A stretch of DNA of 64,000 nt from DATCYX01 sp963714425 (lineage in GTDB: Bacteria > Chloroflexota > Anaerolineae > Anaerolineales > UBA4823): assembly GCA_963714425.1 (NCBI GenBank), contig CAVQOI010000005.1:98534-162533 (forward strand), given 5' to 3'. The translations under genes were made by a program, and so were the position numbers. Shown piece after piece: positions 34,827 to 43,693 of the stretch (positions within the stretch are counted from its first letter, which is position 1; each line of letters starts with the position of its first letter). The notes beneath the pieces are model-generated. The model saw only the letters and a list, made by a program, of their open reading frames with translations. It was not told the DNA's origin and did not search any database.

Positions 34827-35231
34827 AATAAAATAATTATGTGTTTATGGCTATGCGAATATAACTTATTTTTCGGTTATCAATTGATGTGCGTGTTCGT
34901 GTGAATTGATAGACGTATCTATAAACTAATTGGTGGCCGTACGTGCACTACGTATGCATCCACGCGTATGCGTTTTCTCCGCACTTCCTCCCCACCCTTT
35001 ACGGGCTTTCGAGAGCAGGCCAACTCCACGAGGTCCATCTATATACACGAACGAGTTTCTACTATTTGTCTTTGATTGTACCAAAAGACAAACCATCCAA
35101 AAATCTTGGTATGATAAGGGCTGGTAGACTTTTCGAAGGTTATCATCAACGGGGTAGTATAATTCAAGCATAAGGACTGCACTATAGAAAAGATTTCGGT
35201 GAGTTGATTTTTACGGTTCAAGGAGAATACC
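34827..35231. other. Intergenic region, no gene recognised
   Basis: About 405 bases between divergent genes. It holds small inverted repeats (ATCAATT/AATTGAT near 34,880-34,910; TACCAA/TTGGTA near 35,080-35,115) and a TATAAT at 35158-35163 about 68 bases before tatA, a candidate -10. Several open frames here show no protein-like composition and were not called. Nothing resembling a structured RNA family was recognised. Confidence 0.5.
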
Positions 35232-35423
35232 ATGAGATTGGGTCCAACCGAGCTAATCATCATTCTGGTGATCATTATCGTACTGTTTGGAGTAGGACGC
35301 ATCAGCAAGATCGCTGGTGAGCTTGGGGGCGGCATTAGAGCCTTTAGGGATGGTCTCCAGGGCGACAAAGAGAAAGAAGAAGGTGGCGAAGAGGTAGCCG
35401 AAGAAACACTCAAAAATGAATGA
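35232..35423 (+). CDS. tatA: Sec-independent translocase subunit TatA/TatE
   Basis: 63 residues: a short N-terminal transmembrane helix with the Pro before it (LGPTELIIILVIIIVLFGVGRI), the FG motif at the hinge, an amphipathic helix (ISKIAGELGGGIRAFRDGL) and an acidic tail. Perfect TatA/E pattern; it forms the pore for folded, twin-arginine-signal proteins. AAGGAG precedes the ATG. tatC is not in this segment. The stop overlaps the FmdE-like gene by four bases (ATGA), an unusual pairing. Confidence 0.93.
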   Translation: MRLGPTELIIILVIIIVLFGVGRISKIAGELGGGIRAFRDGLQGDKEKEEGGEEVAEETLKNE

Positions 35424-36028
35424 TTGATCTCGATTCGTTACTAGGACAAACGGCAGCACGCCATAGTCATCTTTGCCCGCGCCAGGTTCTAGGCGTAAGG
35501 ATCGGACTTGCAGGAATAGCTGCTCTAAACTTCGAACTCCCGCTCGTTGATAAATCCTTATACGTCATCGCTGAAACAGATGGCTGCTTTACGGATGGCA
35601 TTGAAGTCGCCACTCAAGCAACGTTAGGCCATAGGACGTTGCGTGTGGAAGATTACGGCAAGATCGCAGCAACATTTGTCAACACGCTAAATGGTGCTGC
35701 TTTCAGAATCTCCCCGCGACTGAATGTTCGCCAGAAGGCCTGGGAGCACGCCCCTTCGGAGAGTAAGCGTTATTTTGCACAGTTGCAGGCATATCAAGTG
35801 ATGCCAGAAGACGATTTGCTCGATATCACTGAGGCCGAGCTGGTAACACCTATCGAAAAGATTATAAGCAGCGCTGGGCTTCGCTCGCTGTGCAACCTTT
35901 GCGGTGAGGAAATTTTCAACGAGCGAGAATTTATTCGCGACTCCATAATTTTGTGCCGCGCATGTGCCGGATCAGCTTATTACCGACTCAAGCAAGCACC
36001 TCTGAGAGCAGTGCGTTCTCACCTATGA
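35420..36028 (+). CDS. FmdE-family protein (formylmethanofuran dehydrogenase subunit E-like) with zinc ribbon
   Basis: 202 residues. The FmdE domain (about 10-140) begins RHSHLCPRQVLGVRIG and has AETDGCFTDGIEVATQATLGHRTL, the conserved Cys-rich core, then DYGKIAATFVN. A C-terminal zinc ribbon has CNLCGEE and CRACAG. Subunit E is not needed for catalysis in all formylmethanofuran dehydrogenases, and bacterial copies often occur without the rest of the enzyme, near molybdenum enzymes or transporters. Its function here is open. Translationally coupled to tatA and followed four bases later by an alpha/beta hydrolase; one operon ending in the hairpin at 36834-36873. Confidence 0.88.
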   Translation: MIDLDSLLGQTAARHSHLCPRQVLGVRIGLAGIAALNFELPLVDKSLYVIAETDGCFTDGIEVATQATLGHRTLRVEDYGKIAATFVNTLNGAAFRISPRLNVRQKAWEHAPSESKRYFAQLQAYQVMPEDDLLDITEAELVTPIEKIISSAGLRSLCNLCGEEIFNEREFIRDSIILCRACAGSAYYRLKQAPLRAVRSHL

Positions 36029-36032
36029 TCTC

Positions 36033-36839
36033 GTGCCACACCTCGCCCTTAATCCACACCTAACCATACACTACATCGAACAAAATCCTACGGGGATCCA
36101 GCCAGTGCTGCTCTTACACGGATTAGGTTCCTGTGCAGAGTCCTGGGGACATCAACTCCCTGCACTCACCAAGGCTGGATTTCACGTAATCGCCCCAGAT
36201 ATACGTGGTTTTGGACGATCCACAACCCCAGGTGGAGGTGTAACGATTGCCGAGTTGGCAAGGGATATAAAAGAGCTTATCCTAACCATTGACAGAAAAC
36301 CTGTGCATGTCATGGGCATCTCCATGGGTGGGACGATCGCCCTGCAGTTATCTCTGGACTATCCGGCTCTGGTGGATAAGCTCGTCTTGGTGAATACATT
36401 CGCCCGATTACAACCAGATAGACCAAGTCAATGGTTATACTTTGCTTGGCGGTTTTTCTTAGTGCATACTCTTGGACTTCCGGCGCAGGCGATGGCAGTC
36501 GCACGAAGGATCTTCCCCCTACCCGAGCAGCAAGAATTACGAACAGAGCTTACCAAGCAAATTTGTCAGGCTGACCCATCTGGCTACCGGGCGACAATGC
36601 GTGCCTTGGCGAGGTTTAATGTCACGCGGCGATTAGGCGAACTAAAGATCCCCACATTGATTCTCACTGGTCGAGATGATACAACAGTGCCATCTCGGGC
36701 TCAGAATGTTCTTGCCCGGGAAATCCCCGGGGCTCAACAGATCATTGTTCCTGACGGAGGTCATGGCATCATCGCTGAGCGACCCGAAGTTGTCAACCAT
36801 CACTTACTGGAGTTTCTTACGCTAGAAGAAAACAATTGA
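36033..36839 (+). CDS. Alpha/beta hydrolase
   Basis: 268-residue soluble hydrolase. HG motif LLHGLGSCAESWG (oxyanion hole), PDIRGFGRS, nucleophile elbow GISMGGT, acid in TGRDDTTVP, and the final His in PDGGHGII. These are typical of carboxyl-ester hydrolases, lactonases and 3-oxoadipate enol-lactonase-like enzymes. The start is GTG 36033, four bases after the FmdE-like gene. Substrate unknown. Last gene of the tatA operon. Confidence 0.88.
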   Translation: MPHLALNPHLTIHYIEQNPTGIQPVLLLHGLGSCAESWGHQLPALTKAGFHVIAPDIRGFGRSTTPGGGVTIAELARDIKELILTIDRKPVHVMGISMGGTIALQLSLDYPALVDKLVLVNTFARLQPDRPSQWLYFAWRFFLVHTLGLPAQAMAVARRIFPLPEQQELRTELTKQICQADPSGYRATMRALARFNVTRRLGELKIPTLILTGRDDTTVPSRAQNVLAREIPGAQQIIVPDGGHGIIAERPEVVNHHLLEFLTLEENN

Positions 36840-36873
36840 GGCGACCTGTAGGAATGATACAGATCGCCTCAAT
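36834..36873. terminator. Bidirectional terminator between the hydrolase gene and tRNA-Asp
   Basis: Seventeen-base arms with one mismatch (AATTGAGGCGA... and ...TCGCCTCAATT) around a seven-base loop. On the plus strand TTTCTTTTT follows; on the minus strand TTGTTTTCTT follows, so it can end both the hydrolase operon and the tRNA transcript. Confidence 0.85.
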
Positions 36874-36880
36874 TTCTTTT

Positions 36881-36957
36881 TGGCGGTCCCGACGGGATTC
36901 GAACCCGCGATCTCGGCCTTGACAGGGCCGCATGTTAGGCCGCTACACCACGGGACC
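36881..36957 (-). tRNA. tRNA-Asp (anticodon GTC), CCA encoded
   Basis: 77 bases on the minus strand. Acceptor GGTCCCG/CGGGACC, D-arm GGTGTAGCGGCCTAACATG, anticodon stem-loop GGCCCTGTCAAGGCC with anticodon GTC, T-arm GCGGGTTCGAATCCCGT, discriminator G then CCA. All stems pair. Confidence 0.96.
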
Positions 36958-37048
36958 AAGCTGCGAGCCGAAGTTTACTACAAGTGCCCACCCTGGTCAA
37001 TCCTGCTGCATTAAATGTCGTTTTAATGAGCAAGCATTCAGTCCAAGG

Positions 37049-37120
37049 TGGCGAGGGGCGGATTTGAACCGCCAACCAAGGGCTTATGAGTCCCCTGCTC
37101 TGCCATTGAGCTACCTCGCC
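37049..37120 (-). tRNA. tRNA with CAT anticodon (tRNA-Met, elongator type likely)
   Basis: 72 bases on the minus strand without encoded CCA (CCT follows the discriminator A). Acceptor GGCGAGG/CCTCGCC, D-arm GTAGCTCAATGGCAGAGC, anticodon loop CTCATAA, T-arm GGCGGTTCAAATCCGCC. The acceptor starts with a G:C pair, so it is not an initiator. A CAT anticodon can also be tRNA-Ile2 with lysidine; the choice was not resolved. Precedes tRNA-Asp on the same strand by about 90 bases. Confidence 0.88.
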
Positions 37121-37126
37121 GACACT

Positions 37127-37158
37127 TTTGCCTTTTCTGCGCAGCACGAGAAGGCAAA
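37127..37158 (-). terminator. Hairpin after the aspartate kinase gene
   Basis: TTTGCCTT (37127-37134) and AAGGCAAA (37151-37158) form an eight-base stem between the aspartate kinase stop and tRNA-Met. The T tract is weak, so read-through into the tRNA genes is possible. Confidence 0.45.
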
Positions 37159-37175
37159 GAGCGGGCTAAATATTA

Positions 37176-38654
37176 CTACGGTCTATCTATTCTGTCAACA
37201 ATCAGGCGATGCACCGCCCGCAAGCCGGCGTCAGCATCCATCGCGTCGACTACAAGGCTGATTGCAACCTCGGATGACCCTTGAGCAATGGCAATGACGT
37301 TGACACCATTTGCTCCCAATGCGCTAAAGATTTGCCCAGCAATTCCGGGGGTATTGCGCATGCCTGCACCGACGATAGTCATAATCGTCACTTCACCGGT
37401 TTCCCATATCCGATCAATGTCATTTCGCTCCAATTCCAACGAAAAAGTGCTTTCCAAGGAAGTACGAACCCGTTCTGCAGTCTCGATCGGAACTGCAAAG
37501 CAGATCGATTGCTCTGATGAAGCTTGAGTAATCAATGGTACGCTCGTACCCGTTGCTGCCACAGCCCCAAAGGTTCGTGCAGCAACTCCCGGCACACCCA
37601 ACATCCCACGCCCTTCGACCGTGATCAGGCTCTGTCCACGGATTGCCGTCACGGCCTTGATGACCGGCGCTCGTGCGTCTTCTTGATTCGAGCTTTCGCC
37701 CTGATTGTCTTCCACTACTCGAGTGCCAGGATGGTTGGGATTAAATGTATTGCACACCCGCAAGCCAATGTGCGACTCAATTACAGGACGAATCGTCTTA
37801 GGATGTACGACTTTAGCGCCAAAGTATGCCAGCTCGGCGATTTCCCGGTATGAAAGCACAGGAATTGTTCGTGCCTCGGGTACCACGCGCGGGTCTGCAG
37901 TCATCACACCATCCACATCCGTCCATATCCAAACATCATCTGCGGGAAGTACCGCCCCCAGGATCGCAGCTGAATAATCACTTCCGCCCCGTCCCAATGT
38001 GCTGGTCACACCGTCAGATGTTGCGGCGATGTATCCCGTCACTACCGGGATATGTCCTTTCGCAAAAATCGGCTCTAAGATCTCAGCGGTCTTAATCTTT
38101 GTAAGTCGCATGTCAGGATGAGCGGCTTGGAAGCTGCGATCCGTGATGATCAATTCTGTCGCATCCACAGATTGTGAAGGAATCCCTTGTGCGTTTAAGG
38201 CAGGTGCAAGAATTCGCACACTCAAACGCTCCCCGAGTCCAGTCACCGCATCCATCGCTCTCGGCGTAGCCTCGCCTAATACTTCGATAGCCTTGCAAAG
38301 GCTAACAAAATCACGAATCAGATCATCAATTTCCCGGGTAGTGCGATCTCTAGCTTCCAACCCCTGGGGGATTAGCTCGTTAACGACATTGTAATGGGCG
38401 TCGCGTAACCGCTGTGCTGCGGCGTCAATAAATGCCCCCTCCCCTACGACAGCTTTCTCTACTGCTTCTAGGAGCAGGTTCGTCACTCCCGACATTGCTG
38501 ATACCACGACAACCATTTTTGGCCAGGTAGGGTGAGCATCTGCAATAATTGCAACCACGTGCTGAAATGCGGTAGCACTGCCTACCGATGTCCCTCCAAA
38601 TTTCATGACGAGTGTTTCTGGTCGCCTTGAGTTCGGTGTTTTTCCGCGCATCAT
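37176..38654 (-). CDS. Aspartate kinase
   Basis: First enzyme of lysine, threonine, methionine and diaminopimelate synthesis. 492 residues. Catalytic domain: VMKFGGTSVGSATAF, then DRSFQAAHPDMR, the GRGGSDYSAAILGAVL loop and the DPRVVPEARTIP segment. Two ACT domains end the protein (from about 350: SLITVEGRGMLGVPGVAARTFGAVA and IVGAGMRNTPGIAGQIFSALG), which normally bind threonine or lysine. It is monofunctional, without a homoserine dehydrogenase domain. ATG 38654 has GGGAGG upstream; a longer frame to 38690 lacks support. It lies one base after the LysE-type exporter gene, last in the aminotransferase operon. Confidence 0.95.
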   Translation of the reverse strand: MMRGKTPNSRRPETLVMKFGGTSVGSATAFQHVVAIIADAHPTWPKMVVVVSAMSGVTNLLLEAVEKAVVGEGAFIDAAAQRLRDAHYNVVNELIPQGLEARDRTTREIDDLIRDFVSLCKAIEVLGEATPRAMDAVTGLGERLSVRILAPALNAQGIPSQSVDATELIITDRSFQAAHPDMRLTKIKTAEILEPIFAKGHIPVVTGYIAATSDGVTSTLGRGGSDYSAAILGAVLPADDVWIWTDVDGVMTADPRVVPEARTIPVLSYREIAELAYFGAKVVHPKTIRPVIESHIGLRVCNTFNPNHPGTRVVEDNQGESSNQEDARAPVIKAVTAIRGQSLITVEGRGMLGVPGVAARTFGAVAATGTSVPLITQASSEQSICFAVPIETAERVRTSLESTFSLELERNDIDRIWETGEVTIMTIVGAGMRNTPGIAGQIFSALGANGVNVIAIAQGSSEVAISLVVDAMDADAGLRAVHRLIVDRIDRP

Positions 38655-38655
38655 A

Positions 38656-39276
38656 TCATCCTCCCTTTGCAAACAATCCCCAAAGAGCAACTACTCCAAA
38701 AGCGAAGATGATTGCGCCAGATACTCGATTGATCCAGGTCATAGCTTGGCTTCCGACCTGGCGTCTAAAAATGCTTACTCCCCCACTAAGAATGAACCAC
38801 CACGAAACAGACCCAAAAAAAACTCCGAGAACCAGCATGGTCGCTGAAGCATAATCTACCATCTCGGTGCCCAGACCTAGCCCGCCAAAGATGGCTGCGA
38901 ACGAGAGAATCGTTAAGGGATTGGTTATGGTAAGGAAAAATGTGGAGACGTAATTGCCAATCAAACTACCTTGGCGAAATTCAGTTGATTGTTTTCTTGG
39001 TTGCGCCATGATTGTTCTCAAGCCCAAAAAGCAAAGAAATGAACCTCCGATAAAACGTATCCAATCCTGTTGGTCGAGCAAAAATGATGACACTAACGTA
39101 ATCCCGAATGCGGCGACGCATCCATAAATTGCATCGGCAGTTGCAGCACCCAACCCGGTAACCAATCCCGAAAGCCTACCCTCGGCAAGCGTCCTGCGGA
39201 TGCAGAGAACTCCGATCGGTCCTACTGGCGCAGCGATTGAGAATCCGATGATTATGCCTTTGACAACAATATTCAT
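38656..39276 (-). CDS. LysE/RhtB-family amino-acid exporter
   Basis: 206 residues with about six transmembrane helices. The family opening is GFSIAAPVGPIGVLCIRRTLAEGRLSGLVTGLGAATADAIYG, with the conserved AAPVGP and GLGAATAD motifs, and a mid segment FFLTITNPLTILSFAAIFGGLG. The superfamily exports lysine, arginine, homoserine or threonine. ATG 39276 overlaps the stop of the ligase-M20 gene (ATGA). Placement next to aspartate kinase and behind a Thr-codon-rich leader suggests a threonine/homoserine-type substrate, but this is inference. Confidence 0.9.
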   Translation of the reverse strand: MNIVVKGIIIGFSIAAPVGPIGVLCIRRTLAEGRLSGLVTGLGAATADAIYGCVAAFGITLVSSFLLDQQDWIRFIGGSFLCFLGLRTIMAQPRKQSTEFRQGSLIGNYVSTFFLTITNPLTILSFAAIFGGLGLGTEMVDYASATMLVLGVFFGSVSWWFILSGGVSIFRRQVGSQAMTWINRVSGAIIFAFGVVALWGLFAKGG

Positions 39277-42146
39277 AGACTTCCCAGAACAGGCATTTGG
39301 ATGAGATGTTCCCCATATTGCTTGAGGGCATTGTAATATGGTTCTATGCTGGGTATAAAGTGGCGTTCATTGGCCGCATGTGGCGCGATTCCACTCTGTC
39401 CCCACACAATTCCCTGACCTCCCGGTGCAAAGCGAGCGCTGGTTCCGGGGAGTTTTTTCCCAAGGACTATCTTTTGGTTTGAAACCATCTCTACAGAGCG
39501 CACGAGCGCGGTCAGATATCGGTTGTCCGCATTGCATACGATACCATTTTCCATCACATGAAAATTGATCTCCAAACCTTGAGAGTTGCTATAAGACCGG
39601 AGCTCCTCGCACAAAGCATCGATATCATCCTGGGGGATTGGGCGCACTTCAACCCCAATCAAGCCATAGTCAGCAGTAATGTTATACACTCCGGGAGTGC
39701 CGATCTGGATAAATGGAAAACGGAGTTGGGATGCCCATCCATCGTCACTGCTCAATGTCAGGTGACGCGAAAGTATTCCTGTTATGCCAGCGCGTGCAAT
39801 TAACAATCTCTCGGTAAGATCTCCAGATGATCCTCGGACACCCGAATGGCCTCGAGTTCCTCGCGCGATGACATCGAAACGCATGATCCCACGATTTTGG
39901 GTGCAGATTTCACCCCAGTGCTCGTTCCCACGCTCACCGGTCCGTTCTCCGGCGATCAGGAGCTGAGGCGAATAGGGCCTACCTTCATGTTGTAATTCTC
40001 CTTCCAGCAACTTTAACACGTGAGGCGTACCCATAGCCTCCATTTCGCCGTTCTCTTCATTACCAACCAAAAGAAGGTTTACCGGTGGTGTCACCTTCGA
40101 ATGGCGCAATGTGTCGATCATCCAGACCAGATATGTAGCGACGACGGTTTTCATGTCCGCTGCGCCACGTCCAAAGAGATATTCACCTTCGACATATGGC
40201 TCGAATTGGCTATCGTCCGGGTCGGGTGCTACGACGTCAAAGTGCCCAGAGAACATTACAGGCGGTCTGATTTCGGCCGGAAAATGAATGAGAAGTGCAG
40301 GATATTTATCTCGATCGAAGTAACGCACTCCCAGGCCTCGATCGCGGCAAAAATCGTAGATGAATGTCGCAGCACGGCGTACCTCTCCCAACCGTTCATC
40401 GGGGCTGGCGGTGACTGAAGGTATGCGGATTAATTGTTTGGCCAGCGAAAGAATCTCACTGGTCTTATCCACAAAGGTGAGATCCACCAGCGCTTCCGGT
40501 CGGGGACGGAAGCGGACCGGTACATCTGTATCCGGATGAACTTCATCTCTGGCATGTTGCAAATATTCTGCTAGGCGGGTTGAGTCGCCCATCAAGGATG
40601 GATATGTCTCAGCAATATGCTCTACGTCACTTATCACCACCTTCTGACGATTCTTAGCTAATTCGCGTAATAAATCCAGGGGCACAATGCTCGTGTTGCC
40701 TAATTCCTGTCGCAGCTGGATGCGCATTAACTCCGCAGTGTTTGGTCCCCCCGCGCCCATTTCAACAAGAGGTGCCAGATCCTCCCAAAGCCCCAGTGCA
40801 TCGGCAAGCGGTCTGATCTCTTCCAACGTCCATTTCAGGAATTCCCGCATGGAGACCGGTTTTCCCGTCAATGGATTTTCAATCTCCGAGCGTAAGCCAT
40901 CACGCGCTGCCAACTCTTCATTCCGGCGGGCTCTTGCGATGTCTTCGCGGTCGTAGCGAAAACTGCGTGAAAATACCTCGTCCGCATAAAAACGGAGCAA
41001 CAATAGGTGCTTCAGGGTCAAATTGGCGATGTCAACATTCATTGGGTGACCGCCATCGTCAGTGCGGATTTCGACGCGTGCCATTGGGAGGTTGATACGA
41101 GCCATGAGATTCTGCATCTCGATCTGCTTTGCCATTTCATCCACTGATACGCTTTGCCCTGCAGTATAGAGTCCGCGTGTATGTAAGTCAGTCAGCTGCT
41201 CGCTTGTTATCGCAATCAGGCGCTCGACTGGTTCTGCAAAAGAGCGCGCCCTAACGGGGGTCCAATTATTATTCCCAAAGCGAACACCACGCTTTACCAG
41301 GTCATACGAAAGCTGCAGGTAATCGATATAGGATCGATAAAGGTCGGGAAGATCTAACTCCGGAGGATTTGGGAAGAGAAGATTGCGAACGGAATCAAAA
41401 TCCGTCAGGACGGCAACCTGCTGTCCATCCTGGTTCTGCGATTGGATCGGCGTTGAAGCACTCGTCGCAATGAAGACCGATGCAAATGCACGCATGAGGC
41501 GCGTTGCTGTGATATAAAACTGGCTCTTGTAGTCGTCAAATTGTGGAGGTAGATTTGTGTTGTTTCCGTATCCATTTTTTTCGGAGACAGCAAGATGCAT
41601 GAAATCCCATGCAAGTAGCGGATCAGGGAGAGAGAGATTAGTATGCGTTCCCGCGGTTGCTAAAGCTTCCCCGTATAAATCTACACACCTTTCGAGATAC
41701 AATCGCTTCGCAAGGTGCCAGGAGCCAGGTATAGAATCCTTCCCCACCGGAGTGAGATAAAATAGATTCCCATGCCAGGCGTATAAGCGCTTATCAAATT
41801 GCTTACCTGCCCGAGCCAAAGCGTTTAGCAAGGACGCTTCCATCAAGCGGGATTCGTAAACAGCCGCACGAGGCGAGTAATAAGGGCGGGTTGCCCATTC
41901 AATCATCCAGTGAAAGACCTCTAATTGGCTATACGCACTCTGCCAGGGCTGTAGTTGCTCGCTTCGCAGATAATCCACAAAGGACTGCTGACTTGGGCCT
42001 GATCCCACCGTGAGCAACGGCTGTAACTGGGAGTCCAGTAAATTCCATTCCAGCTCAAACCCACATAAACCTCCATGAGGTTTGTCCTTCATCGCTGACT
42101 CAACCGCCAGGTGGTACTTCTCAGCAAATGTCACCGGATCATACAT
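39273..42146 (-). CDS. Fusion of a glutamate-cysteine-ligase-like domain with an M20 metallopeptidase
   Basis: 957 residues. Residues 1 to about 520 resemble the GCS2/carboxylate-amine ligase fold: CGFELEWNLLD near the N-terminus (acidic ATP/metal site), GTHTNLSLP, and ARVEIRTDDGGHPMNVD. From about 560 on is a complete M20 (DapE/ArgE/CPG2) peptidase: SGHFDVVAPD, GRGAADMK, GNEENGEM, the dimer-domain GTRGHSGVRG, and the last metal ligand in PHAANERHF. All zinc ligands and the catalytic Glu appear intact. A peptide-bond-forming half and a hydrolysing half in one chain suggest installing and removing an acyl or gamma-glutamyl group. CAGGAG precedes the ATG. The ligase family call is less certain than the M20 call. 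Confidence 0.82.
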   Translation of the reverse strand: MYDPVTFAEKYHLAVESAMKDKPHGGLCGFELEWNLLDSQLQPLLTVGSGPSQQSFVDYLRSEQLQPWQSAYSQLEVFHWMIEWATRPYYSPRAAVYESRLMEASLLNALARAGKQFDKRLYAWHGNLFYLTPVGKDSIPGSWHLAKRLYLERCVDLYGEALATAGTHTNLSLPDPLLAWDFMHLAVSEKNGYGNNTNLPPQFDDYKSQFYITATRLMRAFASVFIATSASTPIQSQNQDGQQVAVLTDFDSVRNLLFPNPPELDLPDLYRSYIDYLQLSYDLVKRGVRFGNNNWTPVRARSFAEPVERLIAITSEQLTDLHTRGLYTAGQSVSVDEMAKQIEMQNLMARINLPMARVEIRTDDGGHPMNVDIANLTLKHLLLLRFYADEVFSRSFRYDREDIARARRNEELAARDGLRSEIENPLTGKPVSMREFLKWTLEEIRPLADALGLWEDLAPLVEMGAGGPNTAELMRIQLRQELGNTSIVPLDLLRELAKNRQKVVISDVEHIAETYPSLMGDSTRLAEYLQHARDEVHPDTDVPVRFRPRPEALVDLTFVDKTSEILSLAKQLIRIPSVTASPDERLGEVRRAATFIYDFCRDRGLGVRYFDRDKYPALLIHFPAEIRPPVMFSGHFDVVAPDPDDSQFEPYVEGEYLFGRGAADMKTVVATYLVWMIDTLRHSKVTPPVNLLLVGNEENGEMEAMGTPHVLKLLEGELQHEGRPYSPQLLIAGERTGERGNEHWGEICTQNRGIMRFDVIARGTRGHSGVRGSSGDLTERLLIARAGITGILSRHLTLSSDDGWASQLRFPFIQIGTPGVYNITADYGLIGVEVRPIPQDDIDALCEELRSYSNSQGLEINFHVMENGIVCNADNRYLTALVRSVEMVSNQKIVLGKKLPGTSARFAPGGQGIVWGQSGIAPHAANERHFIPSIEPYYNALKQYGEHLIQMPVLGSL

Positions 42147-42172
42147 AGCATACTCCTGGCAATGACCAATGT

Positions 42173-43483
42173 TTACTCCTTGAGGGCGTCAAGCCCTTGC
42201 AGGAGACGTTGCGCAGCGCCAAGCGTGCGCTCAGGTGGGGTTGCATAAGAGAAGCGTATCCAATCATCACCATAATACGAGAAGAAGCTACCAGGAACAA
42301 CAGCAACCCCCCAGTCTTCTGCCAGATACTGCCCCAGGGGCTCGCTATTCGCCCAGCCTGCCTTTCGTATCCATTCCGCAATGTGAATAAATGCATAATA
42401 GCCTTTCCCAATAATGTATGTGAAGTCATTCTGATCTAAGAACTCCCGTAATACAGTACGACTGGCATTTGTCGGCTCGACGATACTCCGGCAAGCGTTC
42501 GAATAGCCTATCTCATAAGCTGCCATAGCGACGGCTAGAGAAAAAAAGGAGGGAATTACGGTATGAGAGGCACGGGCAACGATAAATTTGACCACATCCT
42601 CAGATGCGATCAGGTGGCAATTGCGGATATTCGAACCTCCCAAGCTCTTGGTAATGCCATCCAAGAACATCAATCGCGTTCGTTCCTCTGGGGTGAACGC
42701 ATCCATGACTGCCGCCAGATCCATCGGCTGCTCATCGGTAACATAATGATACATCCAGTCGAATAACACATAAGCCACACCAGCTTCCAACGCTGACCTG
42801 GCCAGGGAGATCTGACGCTCGACTGTGATCGTAAGACCCGTTGGATTATCAGGGCAAGTAATGACGAGTCCAGCGATCTTTCTCCCACCCTTTGCAGCAT
42901 ACTGCACACAAGCACGGATTCCTTCCTCTGAGTAAGCCCACCCCTCCTCTGGGGCGCCTGGAGCATACAGTACATTCGCGCCGATGCCATAAGGTCCCCA
43001 ATTATAGGATATCCAGGGGACACGGGATACAACAATTGCATCTCCCTCTCTGCCATGACCAAGTGCCAGCATCGCCTGATAGGCTTTCATCAATGCATCC
43101 CTTCCCCCAACCGTTGCCATGACATTTGCTGGACTAATTCCTGAGCCAGGGTTTAACTGCCAGTACTGCTCAATCACAGCCCTTCGAAATCCATCAGTCC
43201 CAAACGGCATATCATAGGCTGTGCCATGTTCAAATTGGAGCTGTGCGGCGCGCTCAAGAATCTCGCGTGGCACCCCTGGTAAACTCGCTCCCCCATCACC
43301 TTGGGAAGCATCATATATTGGGCGATCAGAATATTTTTGGGTGTAATTTTTCAACGATTTATTGATTAGAAACATACGCGAGGGTGGGATAGGCTCCATT
43401 TGTGCCAAATGACCTCCCACAGGTACCAACTTTCCATCTGGGACTGCAAAGACGGGGTTTTCATTGTTAGCAGGCATGCCCAT
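42173..43483 (-). CDS. Pyridoxal-phosphate aminotransferase, class I/II
   Basis: 436-residue fold-type I enzyme: GGRDALMKAYQAML, VPWISYNWGPYG, CPDNPTGLT, FDWMYHYV, the cofactor lysine in DGITKSLGGSNIRN, and a C-terminal WIRFSYA arginine. It is diverged from the AspC-type gene elsewhere in the window. AAGGAG lies eight bases before the ATG. It is the first structural gene of the operon with the ligase-M20 fusion (26 bases downstream), exporter and aspartate kinase, and is preceded by a promoter, leader frame and terminator. Substrate not known; a diamino- or hydroxyamino-acid derivative would fit the neighbours. Confidence 0.88.
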   Translation of the reverse strand: MGMPANNENPVFAVPDGKLVPVGGHLAQMEPIPPSRMFLINKSLKNYTQKYSDRPIYDASQGDGGASLPGVPREILERAAQLQFEHGTAYDMPFGTDGFRRAVIEQYWQLNPGSGISPANVMATVGGRDALMKAYQAMLALGHGREGDAIVVSRVPWISYNWGPYGIGANVLYAPGAPEEGWAYSEEGIRACVQYAAKGGRKIAGLVITCPDNPTGLTITVERQISLARSALEAGVAYVLFDWMYHYVTDEQPMDLAAVMDAFTPEERTRLMFLDGITKSLGGSNIRNCHLIASEDVVKFIVARASHTVIPSFFSLAVAMAAYEIGYSNACRSIVEPTNASRTVLREFLDQNDFTYIIGKGYYAFIHIAEWIRKAGWANSEPLGQYLAEDWGVAVVPGSFFSYYGDDWIRFSYATPPERTLGAAQRLLQGLDALKE

Positions 43484-43532
43484 TGGTAGATCTCCTTAAG
43501 TGCGCTCCAGAGCTGATTGCTTGAAAGGATAT

Positions 43533-43564
43533 GAATAACAAAACGCCCCGCTGGTTACGGGGCG
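43533..43564 (-). terminator. Attenuator terminator in the aminotransferase operon leader
   Basis: On the minus strand CGCCCCG (43564-43558), seven-base loop, CGGGGCG (43550-43544), then TTTTGTTATT. It lies 50 bases before the aminotransferase ATG and after the leader frame, so it must be read through for operon expression. Confidence 0.8.
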
Positions 43565-43634
43565 CTGGTACGCTTTTTTCGATTATCTGATGAGCGATCT
43601 CACCATCCACTCGTCGCGCACGACCACCCCGTAA
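43555..43634 (-). promoter_or_regulatory. Alternative antiterminator pairing
   Basis: TTACGGGG (43634-43627) is perfectly complementary to CCCCGTAA (43562-43555), which includes the 5' arm and loop of the terminator. The two pairings exclude each other. The upstream strand lies within codons 16-19 of the leader frame. Confidence 0.5.
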
Positions 43635-43683
43635 TGTCTGTACGAGGATTATTTGTGCTAGTGTTGGTGTAGACTGGTCCCAT
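43600..43683 (-). CDS. Putative leader peptide, threonine-rich
   Basis: A 27-codon frame from ATG 43683 to TGA 43600, between the promoter and the terminator. Six codons are Thr (codons 6, 8, 10, 15, 18, 24), all different ACN uses, with three Asn, one Ile and two Trp. This recalls thr-operon leaders rich in Thr/Ile. No Shine-Dalgarno exists; the predicted transcript starts only a few bases before the ATG, so initiation would be leaderless. The downstream operon includes aspartate kinase, the committed step to threonine. It could also be a chance frame over a purely RNA-based switch. Confidence 0.5.
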   Translation of the reverse strand: MGPVYTNTSTNNPRTDITGWSCATSGW

Positions 43684-43693
43684 CTTGGACGCA

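Noticed and set aside
34926..35173. Open frames on both strands in the region before tatA
   Set aside because: Odd composition with many Arg/Ser/Cys/Pro, mutual overlap on opposite strands and no start signals.
43533..43640. T-box riboswitch in the aminotransferase leader
   Set aside because: GGGGTGG followed by a GCGCG and a complementary terminator arm resembles a T-box antiterminator, but the conserved ACC after UGGN is replaced by CGU and the leader of about 200 bases shows no Stem I/specifier features. Kept only as an alternative to the peptide attenuator.
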